Assembly: GCF_014083865.1 (NCBI RefSeq)
Contig: NZ_JACEFA010000001.1
Location: 124,001 to 188,000 of the forward strand
Reading direction: 5' to 3'
Origin: Paraliobacillus salinarum
GTDB lineage: Bacteria; Bacillota; Bacilli; Bacillales; Amphibacillaceae
Length of the DNA stretch: 64,000 bases
In this document: positions 46,901-56,220 of the stretch, in pieces
How the letters are laid out: each line of letters begins with the position of its first letter
Position numbering within the stretch: position 1 is the first letter of the stretch
Translations under genes and position numbers: made by a program
Notes under the pieces: model-generated
Seen by the model: only the letters and a program-made list of their open reading frames with translations
What the model was told of the DNA's origin: nothing
The model's database searches: none

Positions 46901-48248
46901 AGACAAAGTGTATCGAGCAGGAACTATTGGTACCGTAGCAGAAAAAACAGCTTATGGTTATGTGAAAGGATATGCAGGAGATAATCAGCTGCAATTTAAA
47001 AATGTGGAAGTTGATCGATTAGTTCAAGGATGTACTGGTGTTAAACGAACGACAGGTCAACATCCAGGTGGGATCATCGTCGTTCCAGATGATAAGGAAA
47101 TTTATGACTTTACGCCAATTCAATTTCCTGCAGATGATAGAGAGTCAGAGTGGCGCACGACGCATTTTGATTTCCACTCTATACATGACAATTTATTGAA
47201 ATTAGATATATTAGGACACGATGATCCTACCGTAATTAGGATGTTACAAGATTTAAGTGGTATTGATCCTAAAACAATACCAACTGATGATGATGAAGTG
47301 ATGAAAATATTCTCAGGACCTGAAGTCTTAGGGGTGACGTCTGAACAGATTATGTGTAAAACAGGAACATTAGGAGTGCCTGAATTCGGTACGCGTTTCG
47401 TAAGACAAATGTTAGAAGATACAAAGCCAAAAACATTTGCAGAATTAGTAATTATTTCTGGGCTATCACATGGTACAGATGTATGGGTAGGAAATGCGAA
47501 GGAATTAATTGATGATGGCATATGTGAACTTCCTGACGTAATAGGTTGCCGTGATGATATTATGGTATATTTAATGCATAAAGGATTAGATGCATCTCTA
47601 GCCTTTAAAATTATGGAGTTTGTTCGTAAAGGTAAAGGTCTGCAAGATGAATGGATTATTGAAATGAAAAAGCATGATGTACCAGATTGGTATATTGAAT
47701 CATGTAAAAAGATAAAATATATGTTCCCTAAAGCACACGCAGCAGCTTATGTACTCATGGCAATCCGTATAGCCTACTTTAAAGTACATCATCCTATTTT
47801 GTTTTATGCTGCTTACTTCTCTGTTCGTGCAGGCGACTTTGAATTAGATACAATGATTAAAGGAAGCGACGCACTGAAAAAACGAATTGAAGAAATAATC
47901 GCAAAAGGTAACGACGCTTCACCAAAAGAGAAAAACTTATTAACCGTTTTAGAATTATCTCTTGAGATGTATATGCGAGGATTTTCTTTCCAAAAAGTAG
48001 ATCTATATCGTTCAAGTGCAACGGAATTTTTAGTAGATGGGAACACATTAATCCCTCCTTTTAATTCAGTCGATGGATTAGGTACGAATGCTGCATTAAA
48101 TATCGTAAAGGCAAGAGAACAAGGAGAATTTCTTTCAAAAGAAGATTTGCGCGAGAGAAGTCGCATATCAAAAACCGTATTGGAATATTTAGATAACCAT
48201 GGGTGTTTAGAAGGTATGGAAGAAAAGAATCAACTATCATTGTTCTAA
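43959..48248 (+). CDS. polC: DNA polymerase III alpha subunit, PolC type
   Basis: Main replicative polymerase of low-GC Gram-positives. 1429 residues, ATG after ATAGGAGGA. Order: N-terminal domain; OB fold (about 225-310); PHP domain starting [14 protein letters not shown] (about 329), interrupted by the DEDD 3'-5' exonuclease ([10 protein letters not shown] near 410 to about 575); PHP remainder; zinc-binding part with CPTCQ and CPKCD; palm, with [12 protein letters not shown] carrying catalytic aspartates; fingers; C-terminal helices ending QLSLF. The inserted exonuclease distinguishes PolC from DnaE. Confidence 0.98.
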   Translation: MAISSNEKLNLLLEQVQLTESDKSFFNDSKLTKLEVYKKEKHWHFHITIPKVLPAKIYQSFNLKLQEAFKHIATVQLTLYAEDTVMDSEEVCSYWKQFITSTENLSPAYYDLIHQQVPVVEGNKIKLIARNEAEASALKKRLEPAFQQYCKQIGSASFSLNVEAKTVDEDIQKFREQTALEDQQMVLKAVKDKEEREKKAESQQNNQPLMLGYPINDDPIEMKEIIEEERRITMQGYVFDVEIRELRSGRHLLILKVTDYTDSFTLKMFSKGDQDAENFKRAKKGMWIKARGTIQTDTFSNELTMMISDLNEVKAKVREDKAPADEKRVELHAHTTMSQMDAVVSASKLVEQAAKWGHPAIAITDHAVAQSYPEAYSASQKHGVKVIYGLEANIVDDGVPIAYNEHDIDLATATYVVFDVETTGLSAVYDTIIELAAVKIKDGDIVDRFESFANPHHPLSQTTIDLTGITDDMVNDAPEIAEVLHDFHKWIGSDILVAHNASFDMGFLNQGFDKADIPQSTNPVIDTLELARFLLPNLKNHRLNTLCKKFDIELTQHHRAIYDAEATGYLLWKLVKEAREKGIENHNQFNLHMGEGNAYQRARPFHATLLAQNEVGLKNIYKLVSLAHIDYFYRVPRIPRSKLQAYREGILVGSGCDKGEVFETMMQKSQAEAEKVASFYDYIEVQPPANYYPLINRELVQNEAQILDIINNLVELASKLNKPCVATGNVHYLEPQDKMYRKILIKSQSGNPLSRQTLPDVEFRSTDQMLGCFAFLGKDKAHEIVVTNTQAMANNIESIKPVKEDLYTPNIDGAEEEIREMSYNFAKSIYGDDLPDLVEKRIEKELKSIIGHGFAVIYLISHKLVKKSLDDGYLVGSRGSVGSSLIATLTEITEVNPLPPHYVCPTCQYHEFFTDGSVGSGFDLPDKKCPKCDSDLRKDGQDIPFETFLGFKGDKVPDIDLNFSGEYQPKAHNYTKVLFGEDKVYRAGTIGTVAEKTAYGYVKGYAGDNQLQFKNVEVDRLVQGCTGVKRTTGQHPGGIIVVPDDKEIYDFTPIQFPADDRESEWRTTHFDFHSIHDNLLKLDILGHDDPTVIRMLQDLSGIDPKTIPTDDDEVMKIFSGPEVLGVTSEQIMCKTGTLGVPEFGTRFVRQMLEDTKPKTFAELVIISGLSHGTDVWVGNAKELIDDGICELPDVIGCRDDIMVYLMHKGLDASLAFKIMEFVRKGKGLQDEWIIEMKKHDVPDWYIESCKKIKYMFPKAHAAAYVLMAIRIAYFKVHHPILFYAAYFSVRAGDFELDTMIKGSDALKKRIEEIIAKGNDASPKEKNLLTVLELSLEMYMRGFSFQKVDLYRSSATEFLVDGNTLIPPFNSVDGLGTNAALNIVKAREQGEFLSKEDLRERSRISKTVLEYLDNHGCLEGMEEKNQLSLF

Positions 48249-48266
48249 TTGTTTTAAAGGCATTAT

Positions 48267-48295
48267 TTGCATAATCCCGCATATTATGCTATAGT
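48267..48295 (+). promoter_or_regulatory. Promoter of the rimP-nusA-infB operon leader
   Basis: TTGCAT (48267-48272), 17-bp spacer, TATAGT (48290-48295) with an extended TG at 48287-48288. Transcription should begin near 48302, just before a heavily structured leader. Confidence 0.65.
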
Positions 48296-48301
48296 TATTG
48301 T

Positions 48302-48463
48302 TGTCAAGAAGAGATACGTTAAAGAAAGAGTGGGGAAACCCACTCTTTCTTCACACATAAATACTTGTTTTTAGTGTGACGTATCAAACGTAAGGACAAC
48401 AAGTATTGATTCCACTCAGAAAGTAGCTTCCCCTTGCCATCAGTCGGCAAGGGTTTTATAATT
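48302..48463 (+). ncRNA. Structured leader RNA of rimP-nusA operon, candidate attenuator
   Basis: P1 GATACGT (48313-48319) pairs with ACGTATC (48379-48385). It encloses P2, a perfect 13-bp GAAA-loop hairpin (48322-48351), and P3, CACAC/GTGTG (48352-48356 with 48374-48378). The P3 loop 48360-48369 is perfectly complementary over 10 nt to 48398-48407, giving either a pseudoknot or an alternative hairpin. A Rho-independent terminator ends the element. NusA autoregulation through leader termination has been reported in B. subtilis (recalled), so attenuation is the likeliest role. A separate small RNA is possible. Pairings were found by eye. Confidence 0.6.
48431..48462 (+). terminator. Terminator in the rimP leader
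   Basis: An 8-bp perfect stem, CCCTTGCC (48431-48438) with GGCAAGGG (48446-48453), has a 7-nt loop and TTTT then an AT-rich tail. It lies 122 nt upstream of the rimP start, inside the operon leader. A weak TATAAG-type promoter around 48476-48506 could restart transcription downstream. The remaining leader up to rimP shows no gene. Confidence 0.85.
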
Positions 48464-48584
48464 CTATAACTTGAATGATGAAAATTCAGAAAAGGTATAA
48501 GCTAAGTAGACATTAGTATATGTAAAATGATTGAATCACTAACCTTAAGAAAATAGAAAATGATCAATGAAGGAGGTAGCAATT

Positions 48585-49058
48585 GTGGGAGAAAAGGTAA
48601 CCGATCAAACGAATAAACTTGTTCAACCTATTTTAGATGAAATGAATTTAGAACTTGTAGATATTGAGTTTGAAAAAGAAGGTAAAAATTGGTTTCTGCG
48701 TGTTTTTGTTGATAAACCTGGAGGCATAGATATTGAAGAGTGTGGGATTGTTTCCGAAAAATTAAGCGAACAGCTCGATCAACAAGATCCTGTATCTGTA
48801 CCTTATTATCTAGAAGTGTCCTCACCAGGTGCTGAAAGACCGCTTAAAAAAGAAAAAGATTTTAATGATAATATCGGCAAAACAATATTTGTTTCCTTAT
48901 ACGAACCATATGAAGGATCAAAAACATTTGAAGGAAAATTAACTGCTTTTGATGGTGAGTTTGTTACAATAGAAATAACAGTAAAAACGCGTAAAAAAGC
49001 AGTCAACGTTCCATATAAGAAGATAGCGAAGGCTCGTTTAGCAGTAACATTTAATTAA
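48585..49058 (+). CDS. rimP: Ribosome maturation factor RimP
   Basis: Assists assembly of the 30S subunit. The start is GTG 48585, 7 nt after AAGGAGGT; an upstream in-frame ATG at 48567 precedes the ribosome site. 157 residues. Family motifs are [20 protein letters not shown] and [16 protein letters not shown], then [20 protein letters not shown]. The C-terminal small beta-barrel contains [16 protein letters not shown]. First gene of the nusA-infB operon. Confidence 0.96.
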   Translation: MGEKVTDQTNKLVQPILDEMNLELVDIEFEKEGKNWFLRVFVDKPGGIDIEECGIVSEKLSEQLDQQDPVSVPYYLEVSSPGAERPLKKEKDFNDNIGKTIFVSLYEPYEGSKTFEGKLTAFDGEFVTIEITVKTRKKAVNVPYKKIAKARLAVTFN

Positions 49059-49071
49059 AGGGGGAAGAGTA

Positions 49072-50190
49072 GTGAGTAGTGAGCTTTTTGACGCCATTCA
49101 GTATTTGGAAAAAGAGAAAGGTATTAATAAAGAAGTGTTAATGGAAGCATTAGAAGCTGCATTAATATCTGCTTATAAAAAGAATTTTAAATCAGCAACA
49201 AATGTTCGTGTTGATATAAACGAACAAACAGGAAGCATGCATGTGTTCTCTCGCAAAGAAATTGTAGAAGAAGTAGAAGATAGTCAGCAACAAATTGATT
49301 GGGAAGAAGCAAAGGCAATAAACCCTAATTATGAAATTGGTGATGTCATCGAGTTAGAAGTAACACCAAGAGACTTTGGAAGAATTGCAGCTCAAGCAGC
49401 AAAACAAGTAGTAACACAACGCGTCCGCGAAGCAGAACGTGGTGTCATTTTTAATGAATACATCGATCGTGAAGAAGATATCATGAACGGCATTATTCAA
49501 CGAACTGATCCTCGTTTCGTTTACGTTAATTTAGGTAAAGTAGAAGCAAAATTACCTGAAGGAGAGAAAATGCCAACAGAAAGCTACAATGTCCATGACC
49601 GTATTAAAGTATTTGTTACAAAAGTGGAAAATACAAATAAAGGCCCACAAATTTTCGTTTCTCGTTCGCATCCTGGTTTATTAAAGCGATTGTTTGAAAT
49701 GGAAGTGCCAGAAATATACGATGGTATCGTAGAAATTCGCTCTGTAGCAAGAGAGGCAGGAGATCGTTCGAAGATTTCTGTACATGCTCCCAACCCAGAG
49801 ATTGATCCAGTAGGCTCCTGTGTAGGACAACGTGGACAACGCGTTCAAACAATTGTTGACGAACTAAAAGGTGAAAAAATCGACATTGTAGAATGGTCAG
49901 AAGATCCAGTAGAATATGTATCTAATGCGCTTAGTCCTTCAAAGGTTGTAAAAGTACTTGTGAATGAAGGAGAGCAAGCAACGACAGTAATTGTGCCAGA
50001 CAATCAATTGTCCCTAGCTATTGGGAAGCGTGGACAAAATGCTCGTCTTGCTGCTAGATTAACTGGATGGAAAATAGACATTAAAAGTGAATCAGATGCG
50101 AAGAAGTTAGGTCTTCTTGATGAAAATGCAGAAATAGATGACCAAATGGATGAACCATTATTTGATTCAGGTGAAGATTTATTTGATTAA
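49072..50190 (+). CDS. nusA: Transcription termination/elongation factor NusA
   Basis: Binds RNA polymerase and RNA hairpins, stimulating pausing and intrinsic termination. GTG start at 49072 after AAAGGGGGAAGAG; 372 residues, the Gram-positive length without C-terminal acidic repeats. An N-terminal polymerase-binding domain (1-125) precedes S1 (about 135-200) and two KH domains (about 230-345; [19 protein letters not shown] and [19 protein letters not shown]). The acidic tail ends SGEDLFD. Its own leader carries terminator-like elements. Confidence 0.98.
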   Translation: MSSELFDAIQYLEKEKGINKEVLMEALEAALISAYKKNFKSATNVRVDINEQTGSMHVFSRKEIVEEVEDSQQQIDWEEAKAINPNYEIGDVIELEVTPRDFGRIAAQAAKQVVTQRVREAERGVIFNEYIDREEDIMNGIIQRTDPRFVYVNLGKVEAKLPEGEKMPTESYNVHDRIKVFVTKVENTNKGPQIFVSRSHPGLLKRLFEMEVPEIYDGIVEIRSVAREAGDRSKISVHAPNPEIDPVGSCVGQRGQRVQTIVDELKGEKIDIVEWSEDPVEYVSNALSPSKVVKVLVNEGEQATTVIVPDNQLSLAIGKRGQNARLAARLTGWKIDIKSESDAKKLGLLDENAEIDDQMDEPLFDSGEDLFD

Positions 50191-50203
50191 GGGGGAATAG
50201 ATC

Positions 50204-50485
50204 ATGCCAAAAAAGAATAAAAAAATACCTCTTAGAAAATGTATTGTGACACAAGAAATGAAACCAAAACAGTCATTAGTTCGGATTGTTCGAACAAAAG
50301 AAGGAGATGTATTTGTTGATCCTTCTGGTAAGAAAAATGGACGTGGAACATATATTTCTAAAGATAAAGATGTTGTTGAACAAGCTAGGAAAGCGAAAGT
50401 TCTTGATCGTCAATTACAAACAACAATTGATGATACAATTTATGAACAGCTAGAACGTGTTATAGAGGGTAAAAATATTGAATAA
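50204..50485 (+). CDS. rnpM: RNase P modulator RnpM (YlxR)
   Basis: YlxR-family RNA-binding protein, described in B. subtilis as a modulator of RNase P. 93 residues, basic. Motifs: PLRKCIVTQEMKPKQSLVRI, then DPSGKKNGRGTYISKD, the conserved GRGxY block. ATG after AAGGGGGAA. Overlaps the following rplGA start by 8 nt in the standard nusA-ylxR-ylxQ-infB order. Confidence 0.95.
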   Translation: MPKKNKKIPLRKCIVTQEMKPKQSLVRIVRTKEGDVFVDPSGKKNGRGTYISKDKDVVEQARKAKVLDRQLQTTIDDTIYEQLERVIEGKNIE

Positions 50486-50783
50486 CAATCAGGCATATTT
50501 AAACTTGATAGGATTGGCTTACCGTGCCAAGAAAATTACGATAGGTGAAGAATCGATTATACGAGATATTCAAAAAGGGAAAGCAAAATTAGTTTTACTT
50601 GCTAATGACATCGGATCACAAACCAAGAAGAAATTAATGGATAAATGCGATTATTATCAGGTACCAATTTGTATCGTGGATGACCGGGATACGATTTCTC
50701 ATGCGATTGGAAAAACTGGAAGAGTAGCTATTGCTATCAATGATGATGGTTTTGCTTCTAAACTGAACTCGTTACTCGATTAA
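50478..50783 (+). CDS. rplGA: L7Ae-family RNA-binding protein YlxQ
   Basis: K-turn RNA-binding protein related to L7Ae/L30e; role in ribosome or RNP assembly not firmly known. The start is TTG 50478 within the end of rnpM, with GAGGGT upstream; 101 residues. Typical segments: [38 protein letters not shown] and [16 protein letters not shown]. No membrane segment. Translationally coupled to rnpM. Confidence 0.93.
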   Translation: MNNNQAYLNLIGLAYRAKKITIGEESIIRDIQKGKAKLVLLANDIGSQTKKKLMDKCDYYQVPICIVDDRDTISHAIGKTGRVAIAINDDGFASKLNSLLD

Positions 50784-50803
50784 ATAAATTCGGGGGTGAA
50801 TGT

Positions 50804-52888
50804 ATGAGTAAAATACGTATATATGAATACGCAAAAGAAAAGAATGTAGCAAGTAAAGAGGTAATTAACAAGTTAAAAGAAATGAATGTGGATGTAACGA
50901 ATCACATGTCCACTATTACAAGTGATACAAAGAGTAAGTTAGATGAGTTATTTGGCAATAAGAAAAACCAACAAGAATCACAGAATGAAAAGAAGAACAA
51001 CCAAACAAAAAAGGTTGTTGAGAATAATGAGAATTCCAAAAAGAATTCTAATAAAAATAAGAAAAAACAACGTAAAAATAAACAAGAACCGAATCCTGTA
51101 GTAAACAAGCAACCACAGAAAAAGGAAGTCGATGCATCCAAGATCACTTATACTGGTACTTTAACTGTGGGTGAATTAGCTGAAAAACTAGGTAAAGATG
51201 CTAGTGAATTAATTAAGAAATTAATGTTTTTAGGCGTGATGGCAACGAAAAACCAAGATCTTGATGAGGATTCAATTGATTTAATCTGTGAAGAATATGG
51301 TGTGACAGCAGAAAAAGAAGTAGAAATAGATGAAACAGATTTAGACCAGTACATTTCTGTTGAAGATAATGAAGATGATGTAATCGAACGCCCTGCTGTT
51401 GTAACGATTATGGGTCACGTTGATCACGGGAAAACAACTTTACTTGACTCTGTAAGACATACAAAAGTTACTGAAGGTGAAGCTGGCGGTATTACGCAAC
51501 ATATTGGTGCATACCAAATAGAAAATAACAATAAAAAAATTACATTCCTTGATACACCTGGACACGCAGCATTTACAAGCATGCGTTCTCGAGGGGCTAA
51601 AGTTACAGATATAGCAATTTTAGTAGTAGCCGCGGATGATGGTGTAATGCCACAAACGGTTGAAGCGATTAATCATGCGAAAGCAGCTGGAGTTCCAATT
51701 ATTGTAGCAGTAAATAAAATGGATAAAGAAGCAGCAAATCCTGACCGTGTGATGCAAGAATTGACTGAACATGAACTAATCCCTGAAGATTGGGGAGGAA
51801 GTACAATATTTGTTCAAGTTTCAGCGGTGAAAGGTGAAGGTATTGAAGATCTAATTGAAATGATCCAACTTGTTGCAGAGGTCGAAGAATTAAAGGCAAA
51901 CCCTAAGCGTCGCGCAGTTGGTACAGTAATCGAAGCTGAATTAGATAAAGGGCGCGGTTCAGTAGCGACTTTACTTGTTCAAAACGGTACTTTACATGTT
52001 GGGGATCCAATTGTTGTAGGTAATACTTTCGGAAGAGTAAGAGCAATGGTGAACGATCTTGGAAGACGTGTGAAAGTAGCTGAACCATCTACCCCTGTAG
52101 AAATTACAGGCTTAAATGATGTACCTCAAGCCGGTGATCGTTTCGTTGTATTTGAAGACGAGAAGAAAGCACGTAGTATTGGTGAAGATCGTCAACAAAA
52201 ACAACTAGAAGCACGTCGTGGAGACAAGGCAAAAGTTAGCTTAGATGATTTATTTGAGCAAATAAAACAGGGTGAGATTAAAGACATTAATTTAATCCTA
52301 AAAGCTGATGTTCAAGGTTCTGCTGAAGCACTTGCTTCATCATTAGAAAAAATTGATGTAGAAGGTGTTAAAGTTAATATTATTCACACTGGTGTAGGTG
52401 CGATTACAGAATCAGACATTATTTTAGCTTCTGCTTCCAATGGAATTGTTATTGGTTTTAATGTGCGTCCAGATGTGAATGCTAAGAAAGCGGCTGAATC
52501 TGAAAATGTAGACGTTCGTCTACATCGAATTATCTATAAAGTAATTGAAGAAATTGAAGCAGCAATGAAAGGGATGCTTGATCCAGAATATGAGGAAAAA
52601 GTTATCGGTCAAGCAGAAGTCCGTGAAACATTTAAAGTGTCTAAGATTGGAACAATTGCTGGTAGTTATGTAACTGATGGTAAAATTACTAGAAACGCAG
52701 GTGTACGTATCATTCGTGATGGAATTGTTATTTTTGAAGGCGAAATTGATACACTTAAACGTTTTAAAGATGATGTAAAAGAAGTTGCACAAAACTATGA
52801 GTGCGGAATTACCATTGAGAATTTCAATGATATTAAAGAAGGAGACGTAATCGAAGCCTTTGTTATGGAAGAGATTGCTCGTAAATGA
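50804..52888 (+). CDS. infB: Translation initiation factor IF-2
   Basis: GTPase that positions initiator tRNA on the 30S subunit. 694 residues, ATG after CGGGGGTG. An N-terminal IF2N helix domain precedes a Lys/Asn/Gln-rich linker (about 50-110) and a second IF2N (about 115-165). The G domain has G1 GHVDHGKTT at 204-212, G3 DTPGHAAF and G4 NKMDK. Domains II, III and C-terminal IV follow. It overlaps ylxP by 4 nt (ATGA). Confidence 0.98.
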   Translation: MSKIRIYEYAKEKNVASKEVINKLKEMNVDVTNHMSTITSDTKSKLDELFGNKKNQQESQNEKKNNQTKKVVENNENSKKNSNKNKKKQRKNKQEPNPVVNKQPQKKEVDASKITYTGTLTVGELAEKLGKDASELIKKLMFLGVMATKNQDLDEDSIDLICEEYGVTAEKEVEIDETDLDQYISVEDNEDDVIERPAVVTIMGHVDHGKTTLLDSVRHTKVTEGEAGGITQHIGAYQIENNNKKITFLDTPGHAAFTSMRSRGAKVTDIAILVVAADDGVMPQTVEAINHAKAAGVPIIVAVNKMDKEAANPDRVMQELTEHELIPEDWGGSTIFVQVSAVKGEGIEDLIEMIQLVAEVEELKANPKRRAVGTVIEAELDKGRGSVATLLVQNGTLHVGDPIVVGNTFGRVRAMVNDLGRRVKVAEPSTPVEITGLNDVPQAGDRFVVFEDEKKARSIGEDRQQKQLEARRGDKAKVSLDDLFEQIKQGEIKDINLILKADVQGSAEALASSLEKIDVEGVKVNIIHTGVGAITESDIILASASNGIVIGFNVRPDVNAKKAAESENVDVRLHRIIYKVIEEIEAAMKGMLDPEYEEKVIGQAEVRETFKVSKIGTIAGSYVTDGKITRNAGVRIIRDGIVIFEGEIDTLKRFKDDVKEVAQNYECGITIENFNDIKEGDVIEAFVMEEIARK

Positions 52889-53163
52889 TCTATTTTTTAG
52901 AAGTAACTTGTTTTATCTATAATACACAGTCATTAAAAGATAAACGATCAGTGATTAAACGAATTGTTCATCGTATCCAAAATGATTATAATGTGTCGAT
53001 AAGTGAATTAGCTTATCAAGAATTATGGCAAAAAACAATGTTTGGTATTGTGACGGTCTCAAATACAAAAGTTCAAGCGGAGAAAGTAATGGATCAATGT
53101 CTCCGTTTGATCGACTCATTTCCTGAGATTGAACGCACAATCACAGAGAAACAATGGCTTTGA
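52885..53163 (+). CDS. ylxP: DUF503 protein YlxP
   Basis: Small conserved protein (DUF503) found between infB and rbfA in Firmicutes; a role in 30S biogenesis is suggested only by context. 92 residues. Recognised by [20 protein letters not shown] and [20 protein letters not shown]. The ATG overlaps the infB stop (ATGA). Confidence 0.93.
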   Translation: MIYFLEVTCFIYNTQSLKDKRSVIKRIVHRIQNDYNVSISELAYQELWQKTMFGIVTVSNTKVQAEKVMDQCLRLIDSFPEIERTITEKQWL

Positions 53164-53191
53164 ATGTTTTCAATCATAAGAGGTGATTTTG

Positions 53192-53542
53192 ATGAATCAA
53201 ATGAGAGCAAATCGAGTCGCAGAACAAATGAAAAAAGAACTAGGGGACATTATTAGTCGAAAAATTAAAGATCCTCGAGTTGGTTTTGTAACTATTACTG
53301 ATGTAGAAGTGACAGGTGATTTACAACAAGCGAAGATTTTCATCTCTGTTTTAGGAGAAGAAAAACAGAAACAAGAATCTTTAGTTGGTTTAGCTAAAGC
53401 AAAGGGTTTTATTCGCTCGGAAATTGGCAGTAGAATCCGTCTTCGTAAAGTTCCTGAATTGTTTTTTGAATTTGATGAAACAATTGAAAAGGGAAATCGA
53501 ATTGAAGATCTACTACGTGATTTACACGATAAAGATCAATAA
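53192..53542 (+). CDS. rbfA: Ribosome-binding factor A
   Basis: Late 30S maturation factor that acts near the 16S decoding centre and helps cold adaptation. The ATG at 53192 is 6 nt after AAGAGGTG; 116 residues. Family motifs: [39 protein letters not shown], and the C-terminal [19 protein letters not shown]. Last gene of the nusA operon, followed by a strong terminator. Confidence 0.97.
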   Translation: MNQMRANRVAEQMKKELGDIISRKIKDPRVGFVTITDVEVTGDLQQAKIFISVLGEEKQKQESLVGLAKAKGFIRSEIGSRIRLRKVPELFFEFDETIEKGNRIEDLLRDLHDKDQ

Positions 53543-53552
53543 TATTTACTTC

Positions 53553-53594
53553 ACAAAACCCTTGTTCTATAATGAAACAAGGGTTTTGTTTTGT
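53553..53594 (+). terminator. Terminator after rbfA
   Basis: A perfect 14-bp stem, ACAAAACCCTTGTT (53553-53566) with AACAAGGGTTTTGT (53576-53589), has a 9-nt loop and T-rich tail. Ends the rimP-rbfA operon. Confidence 0.9.
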
Positions 53595-53635
53595 ATATAA
53601 AACAATAACTTTCAGAGGTACTGGAGGAAAGTCAA

Positions 53636-54538
53636 ATGGACGGTATTATTCCATTATGGAAAGAAAAAGGAAAAACATCCCATGATTGTGTTATTGCATT
53701 AAGGCGAATATGTCAAATTAAAAAAGTAGGGCATACAGGTACATTAGATCCTGAAGTGGAGGGTGTTTTACCCATTTGTATAAATCAGGCAACTAAAATT
53801 GTTCCTTTTTTAACCGATACTAAAAAAACTTATCTTGCTGAAGTAACTTTGGGATATAGTACAGAAACAGAAGACTTCACAGGTAAGACGATTTCAGAGA
53901 AACAAGTTCAAGAATTAATTAATGATAATAATATAAAAGAGATCTTACAAAAGTTTGTAGGAACTATTACTCAAACCGTGCCATTATATTCTGCTGTTAA
54001 AGTAAATGGAATGAAATTATATGAATATGCCCGAAATAATATTCCGGTTGATCGTCCTTCTAGACAAGTGAAGATAGACTCGATTGATTTTATCGAAGAT
54101 TCGATTAGAGAAGAAGCTGGATTATTTCGGTTTTCATTTGAAGTTACTTGTTCGAAAGGAACCTATATTCGTACATTATGTGTAGATATTGGTGAGGCTT
54201 TAGGGTATCCAGCACATATGTCTGCATTAGTTCGAACAGAAACAGGCGGCTTCTCACAAACGGAATCTTTCACTTTAGCACAGATAAAGGAAAAGCAAGA
54301 GGAAAATAAATTGACGGATGTATTATCCCCTATTTCTAGAGGGATAGAACATTTACCTGTTTATCAAGTAGATAGTGAAACGGCATCTAGAGTGTTAAAT
54401 GGTCAAAAGCTTCCTAGACCAAACGATATACCTTTAGATAAACCTTTTCGTGTCCAGCATCAGGGGGATTTATTAGCTATTTATCAAAAACATCCAGAAA
54501 ATGAATATGAAATTAAACCTGTTCGAGTATTCAAGTAA
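53636..54538 (+). CDS. truB: tRNA pseudouridine-55 synthase TruB
   Basis: Converts U55 of the tRNA T-arm to pseudouridine. 300 residues, ATG after CTGGAGGA. The catalytic aspartate is D38 in GHTGTLDPEVEGVLP. Other motifs: KTYLAEVTLGYSTETEDFTG, VPLYSAVKVNGMKLYEYAR and CSKGTYIRTLCVDIGEALG. The C-terminal PUA-like part is retained. Followed by ribF. Confidence 0.98.
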   Translation: MDGIIPLWKEKGKTSHDCVIALRRICQIKKVGHTGTLDPEVEGVLPICINQATKIVPFLTDTKKTYLAEVTLGYSTETEDFTGKTISEKQVQELINDNNIKEILQKFVGTITQTVPLYSAVKVNGMKLYEYARNNIPVDRPSRQVKIDSIDFIEDSIREEAGLFRFSFEVTCSKGTYIRTLCVDIGEALGYPAHMSALVRTETGGFSQTESFTLAQIKEKQEENKLTDVLSPISRGIEHLPVYQVDSETASRVLNGQKLPRPNDIPLDKPFRVQHQGDLLAIYQKHPENEYEIKPVRVFK

Positions 54539-54560
54539 TAAAAGAAAGTAGGTCATATAC

Positions 54561-55502
54561 GTGCAAGTGATTACGTTAAGCTACCCACATCATTTAGAAG
54601 CAATAAAACAAGAAGAGGCAGTTGCAGCGATTGGCTTTTTCGATGGCATTCATAAAGGACATCAGCAATTAATTCTAAAAGCACAAAAACTAGCAAAGCA
54701 GCAAAACCGAAAAAGTGCGGTAATTACTTTTTCACCACATCCGTCTGTTGTTTTGAATAAAAGTAAAGAAGATGTGCAATATTTGACACCTTTGTATGAA
54801 AAACAAGCGATTCTAAACGAGATGAATATAGATATCATGTACATTATTACCTTTAATGAAACATTATCACAATTGTCACCAAAAGCATTTGTCGATCATT
54901 TTATCATTGGTCTTAATATTAAGCACTTAATTACAGGATTTGATTTTACATATGGTCATAAAGGAAAAGGAAATATTCACACATTGCAGGATGATGCGGA
55001 CGGGTGCTTTCATATCTCTGTTGTAGAAAAGTATCAACAAAACGATGAAAAAGTTAGTTCAACTCGTATACGTCAATTGTTAACTCAAGGTAAGGTAGAG
55101 GAGGTTCATGAACTAATGGGGCGACCTTTGATTACATCAGGTAAAGTAATTGAAGGGGAGAAGCGTGGTAGAACCATTGGATATCCAACTGCCAACATTT
55201 TATCCGACTTATCTTATGCTATCCCTAAACCTGGAGTATATGGTGTGAAAGTTAAGTTAAACAATCAAACTTTTTATGGAATGGCTAACATTGGTTACAA
55301 ACCAACTTTTCATAACATAGAAAATCACTCGCAACAAACGATAGAGGTTCATTTATTTGATTTTGATCAATCAGTGTATGGCCAACAAATTACGATTGAA
55401 TGGCATACATACATCAGAGAAGAACAAAAATTTACAGGTGTAGAATTGTTAGTTGAACAATTAAAACAAGATGAACAACAAATTCGACAATTCTTTTCAT
55501 AA
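54561..55502 (+). CDS. ribF: Bifunctional riboflavin kinase / FAD synthetase
   Basis: Makes FMN from riboflavin and FAD from FMN (ribC in B. subtilis). GTG start at 54561 with a weak upstream site (GAAAGTAGG); 313 residues. The N-terminal nucleotidyltransferase domain has AIGFFDGIHKGHQQLI and SSTRIRQLLTQGKVEE. The C-terminal flavokinase has GEKRGRTIGYPTANI and KPGVYGVKVKL. Between truB and rpsO, the usual order. Confidence 0.97.
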   Translation: MQVITLSYPHHLEAIKQEEAVAAIGFFDGIHKGHQQLILKAQKLAKQQNRKSAVITFSPHPSVVLNKSKEDVQYLTPLYEKQAILNEMNIDIMYIITFNETLSQLSPKAFVDHFIIGLNIKHLITGFDFTYGHKGKGNIHTLQDDADGCFHISVVEKYQQNDEKVSSTRIRQLLTQGKVEEVHELMGRPLITSGKVIEGEKRGRTIGYPTANILSDLSYAIPKPGVYGVKVKLNNQTFYGMANIGYKPTFHNIENHSQQTIEVHLFDFDQSVYGQQITIEWHTYIREEQKFTGVELLVEQLKQDEQQIRQFFS

Positions 55503-55549
55503 ATTAAAGGTCAAACCCTTGCATTTTTAGTCAAAAAGATGTAATCTAG

Positions 55550-55612
55550 TTAACGGAAACCATCTACTTGGCAATACGACTCTCCGCCGTTTGCTAGGTG
55601 ATTGGGGTTTTA
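55550..55612 (+). promoter_or_regulatory. S15 (rpsO) leader stem, probable autoregulatory site
   Basis: A long imperfect stem: AAACC (55557-55561) with GGTTT, ATC with GAT, and ACTTGGCAA (55566-55574) with TTGCTAGGT (55591-55599), which includes two G-U pairs. It lies 25 nt before the rpsO ribosome site. S15 represses its own mRNA through structured leaders in Bacillales, so this is the likely binding site. Pairing found by eye. Confidence 0.6.
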
Positions 55613-55636
55613 CAATAGTTATAGGAGGTGAACAGG

Positions 55637-55906
55637 ATGGCAATTACTCAAGAACGTAAAAATGAACTTATTAATGAGTTCAAAACACATGATAACGATA
55701 CTGGATCTGCAGAGGTTCAAATCGCTGTCCTAACAGAAGAAATCACAAACTTGAATGAGCACTTACGTTTCCACAAGAAAGATCACCATTCACGTCGTGG
55801 TTTGTTGAAAATGGTTGGTAAACGTCGTAATCTTTTAAATTACCTACGTAATAAAGATGTTACACGCTACCGTGAGCTAATCAAGAGACTTGGATTACGT
55901 CGATAA
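55637..55906 (+). CDS. rpsO: 30S ribosomal protein S15
   Basis: Primary 16S-binding protein of the platform. The ATG at 55637 follows ATAGGAGGTG; 89 residues. Recognised from [40 protein letters not shown] and the C-terminal [12 protein letters not shown]. Followed by a terminator and then pnp; in many bacteria rpsO and pnp are co-regulated. Confidence 0.98.
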   Translation: MAITQERKNELINEFKTHDNDTGSAEVQIAVLTEEITNLNEHLRFHKKDHHSRRGLLKMVGKRRNLLNYLRNKDVTRYRELIKRLGLRR

Positions 55907-55916
55907 TCTGTACATT

Positions 55917-55941
55917 AAAGCGGGAGTATTCCCGCTTTTTC
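55917..55941 (+). terminator. Terminator after rpsO
   Basis: AAAGCGGGA (55917-55925) pairs with TCCCGCTTT (55930-55938) in a 9-bp stem with a 4-nt loop, and the T run follows. Confidence 0.9.
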
Positions 55942-56008
55942 TGTATGTTTAGAATTATTTTTTTGGTAAAATATATTAATGTAAACATTTTATTACCCCA
56001 CTTTTTAT

Positions 56009-56046
56009 TTGAAAAGCTTGAAATATAGGTACAATGCTATTATCAA
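56009..56046 (+). promoter_or_regulatory. Possible promoter(s) of pnp
   Basis: Two overlapping arrangements: TTGAAA (56018-56023), 17-bp spacer and TATCAA (56041-56046); or TTGAAA (56009-56014), 15-bp spacer and TACAAT (56030-56035). Either would start transcription just before the long leader hairpin. Neither is optimal. Confidence 0.4.
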
Positions 56047-56053
56047 TAAAATC

Positions 56054-56119
56054 CTTTCGCTCGATTCTGATCAAACAGCTGAAAAATTGTTTCAACTGTT
56101 TGATCAGGATGGAGCAAAG
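56054..56119 (+). promoter_or_regulatory. Long near-perfect hairpin in the pnp leader
   Basis: Nested pairings CTTT/AAAG, GCTC/GAGC, ATT/GAT-type (one G-U), a perfect 12-bp block (56067-56078 with 56096-56107) and TGAAA/TTTCA (56080-56084 with 56090-56094) give about 28 bp over 66 nt with a 5-nt loop. No T tract follows. It resembles the RNase III-processed stem of the E. coli pnp leader through which PNPase represses itself. Confidence 0.7.
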
Positions 56120-56171
56120 TAAAAAATGAGACGCAAAAGGATATAACTAGAATGAGATAAAATAGCATTAG

Positions 56172-56208
56172 CCCTCTAGCTTAAATGAATCGTGGAAATT
56201 GAGAGGGG
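56172..56208 (+). promoter_or_regulatory. Helix that can cover the pnp ribosome site
   Basis: CCCTCT (56172-56177) is complementary to AGAGGG (56202-56207), which is the only Shine-Dalgarno for pnp (GAGAGGGG, about 12 nt before the ATG). The 24-nt loop contains no obvious structure. This could gate translation; the stem is short, so confidence is modest. No gene is seen in 55942-56220. Confidence 0.4.
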
Positions 56209-56220
56209 TTAAAAATTATA

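Noticed and set aside
47120-47521. 133-codon minus-strand frame inside polC
   Set aside because: Lies wholly within a well-conserved region of polC in the opposite strand; composition is that of a complement shadow.
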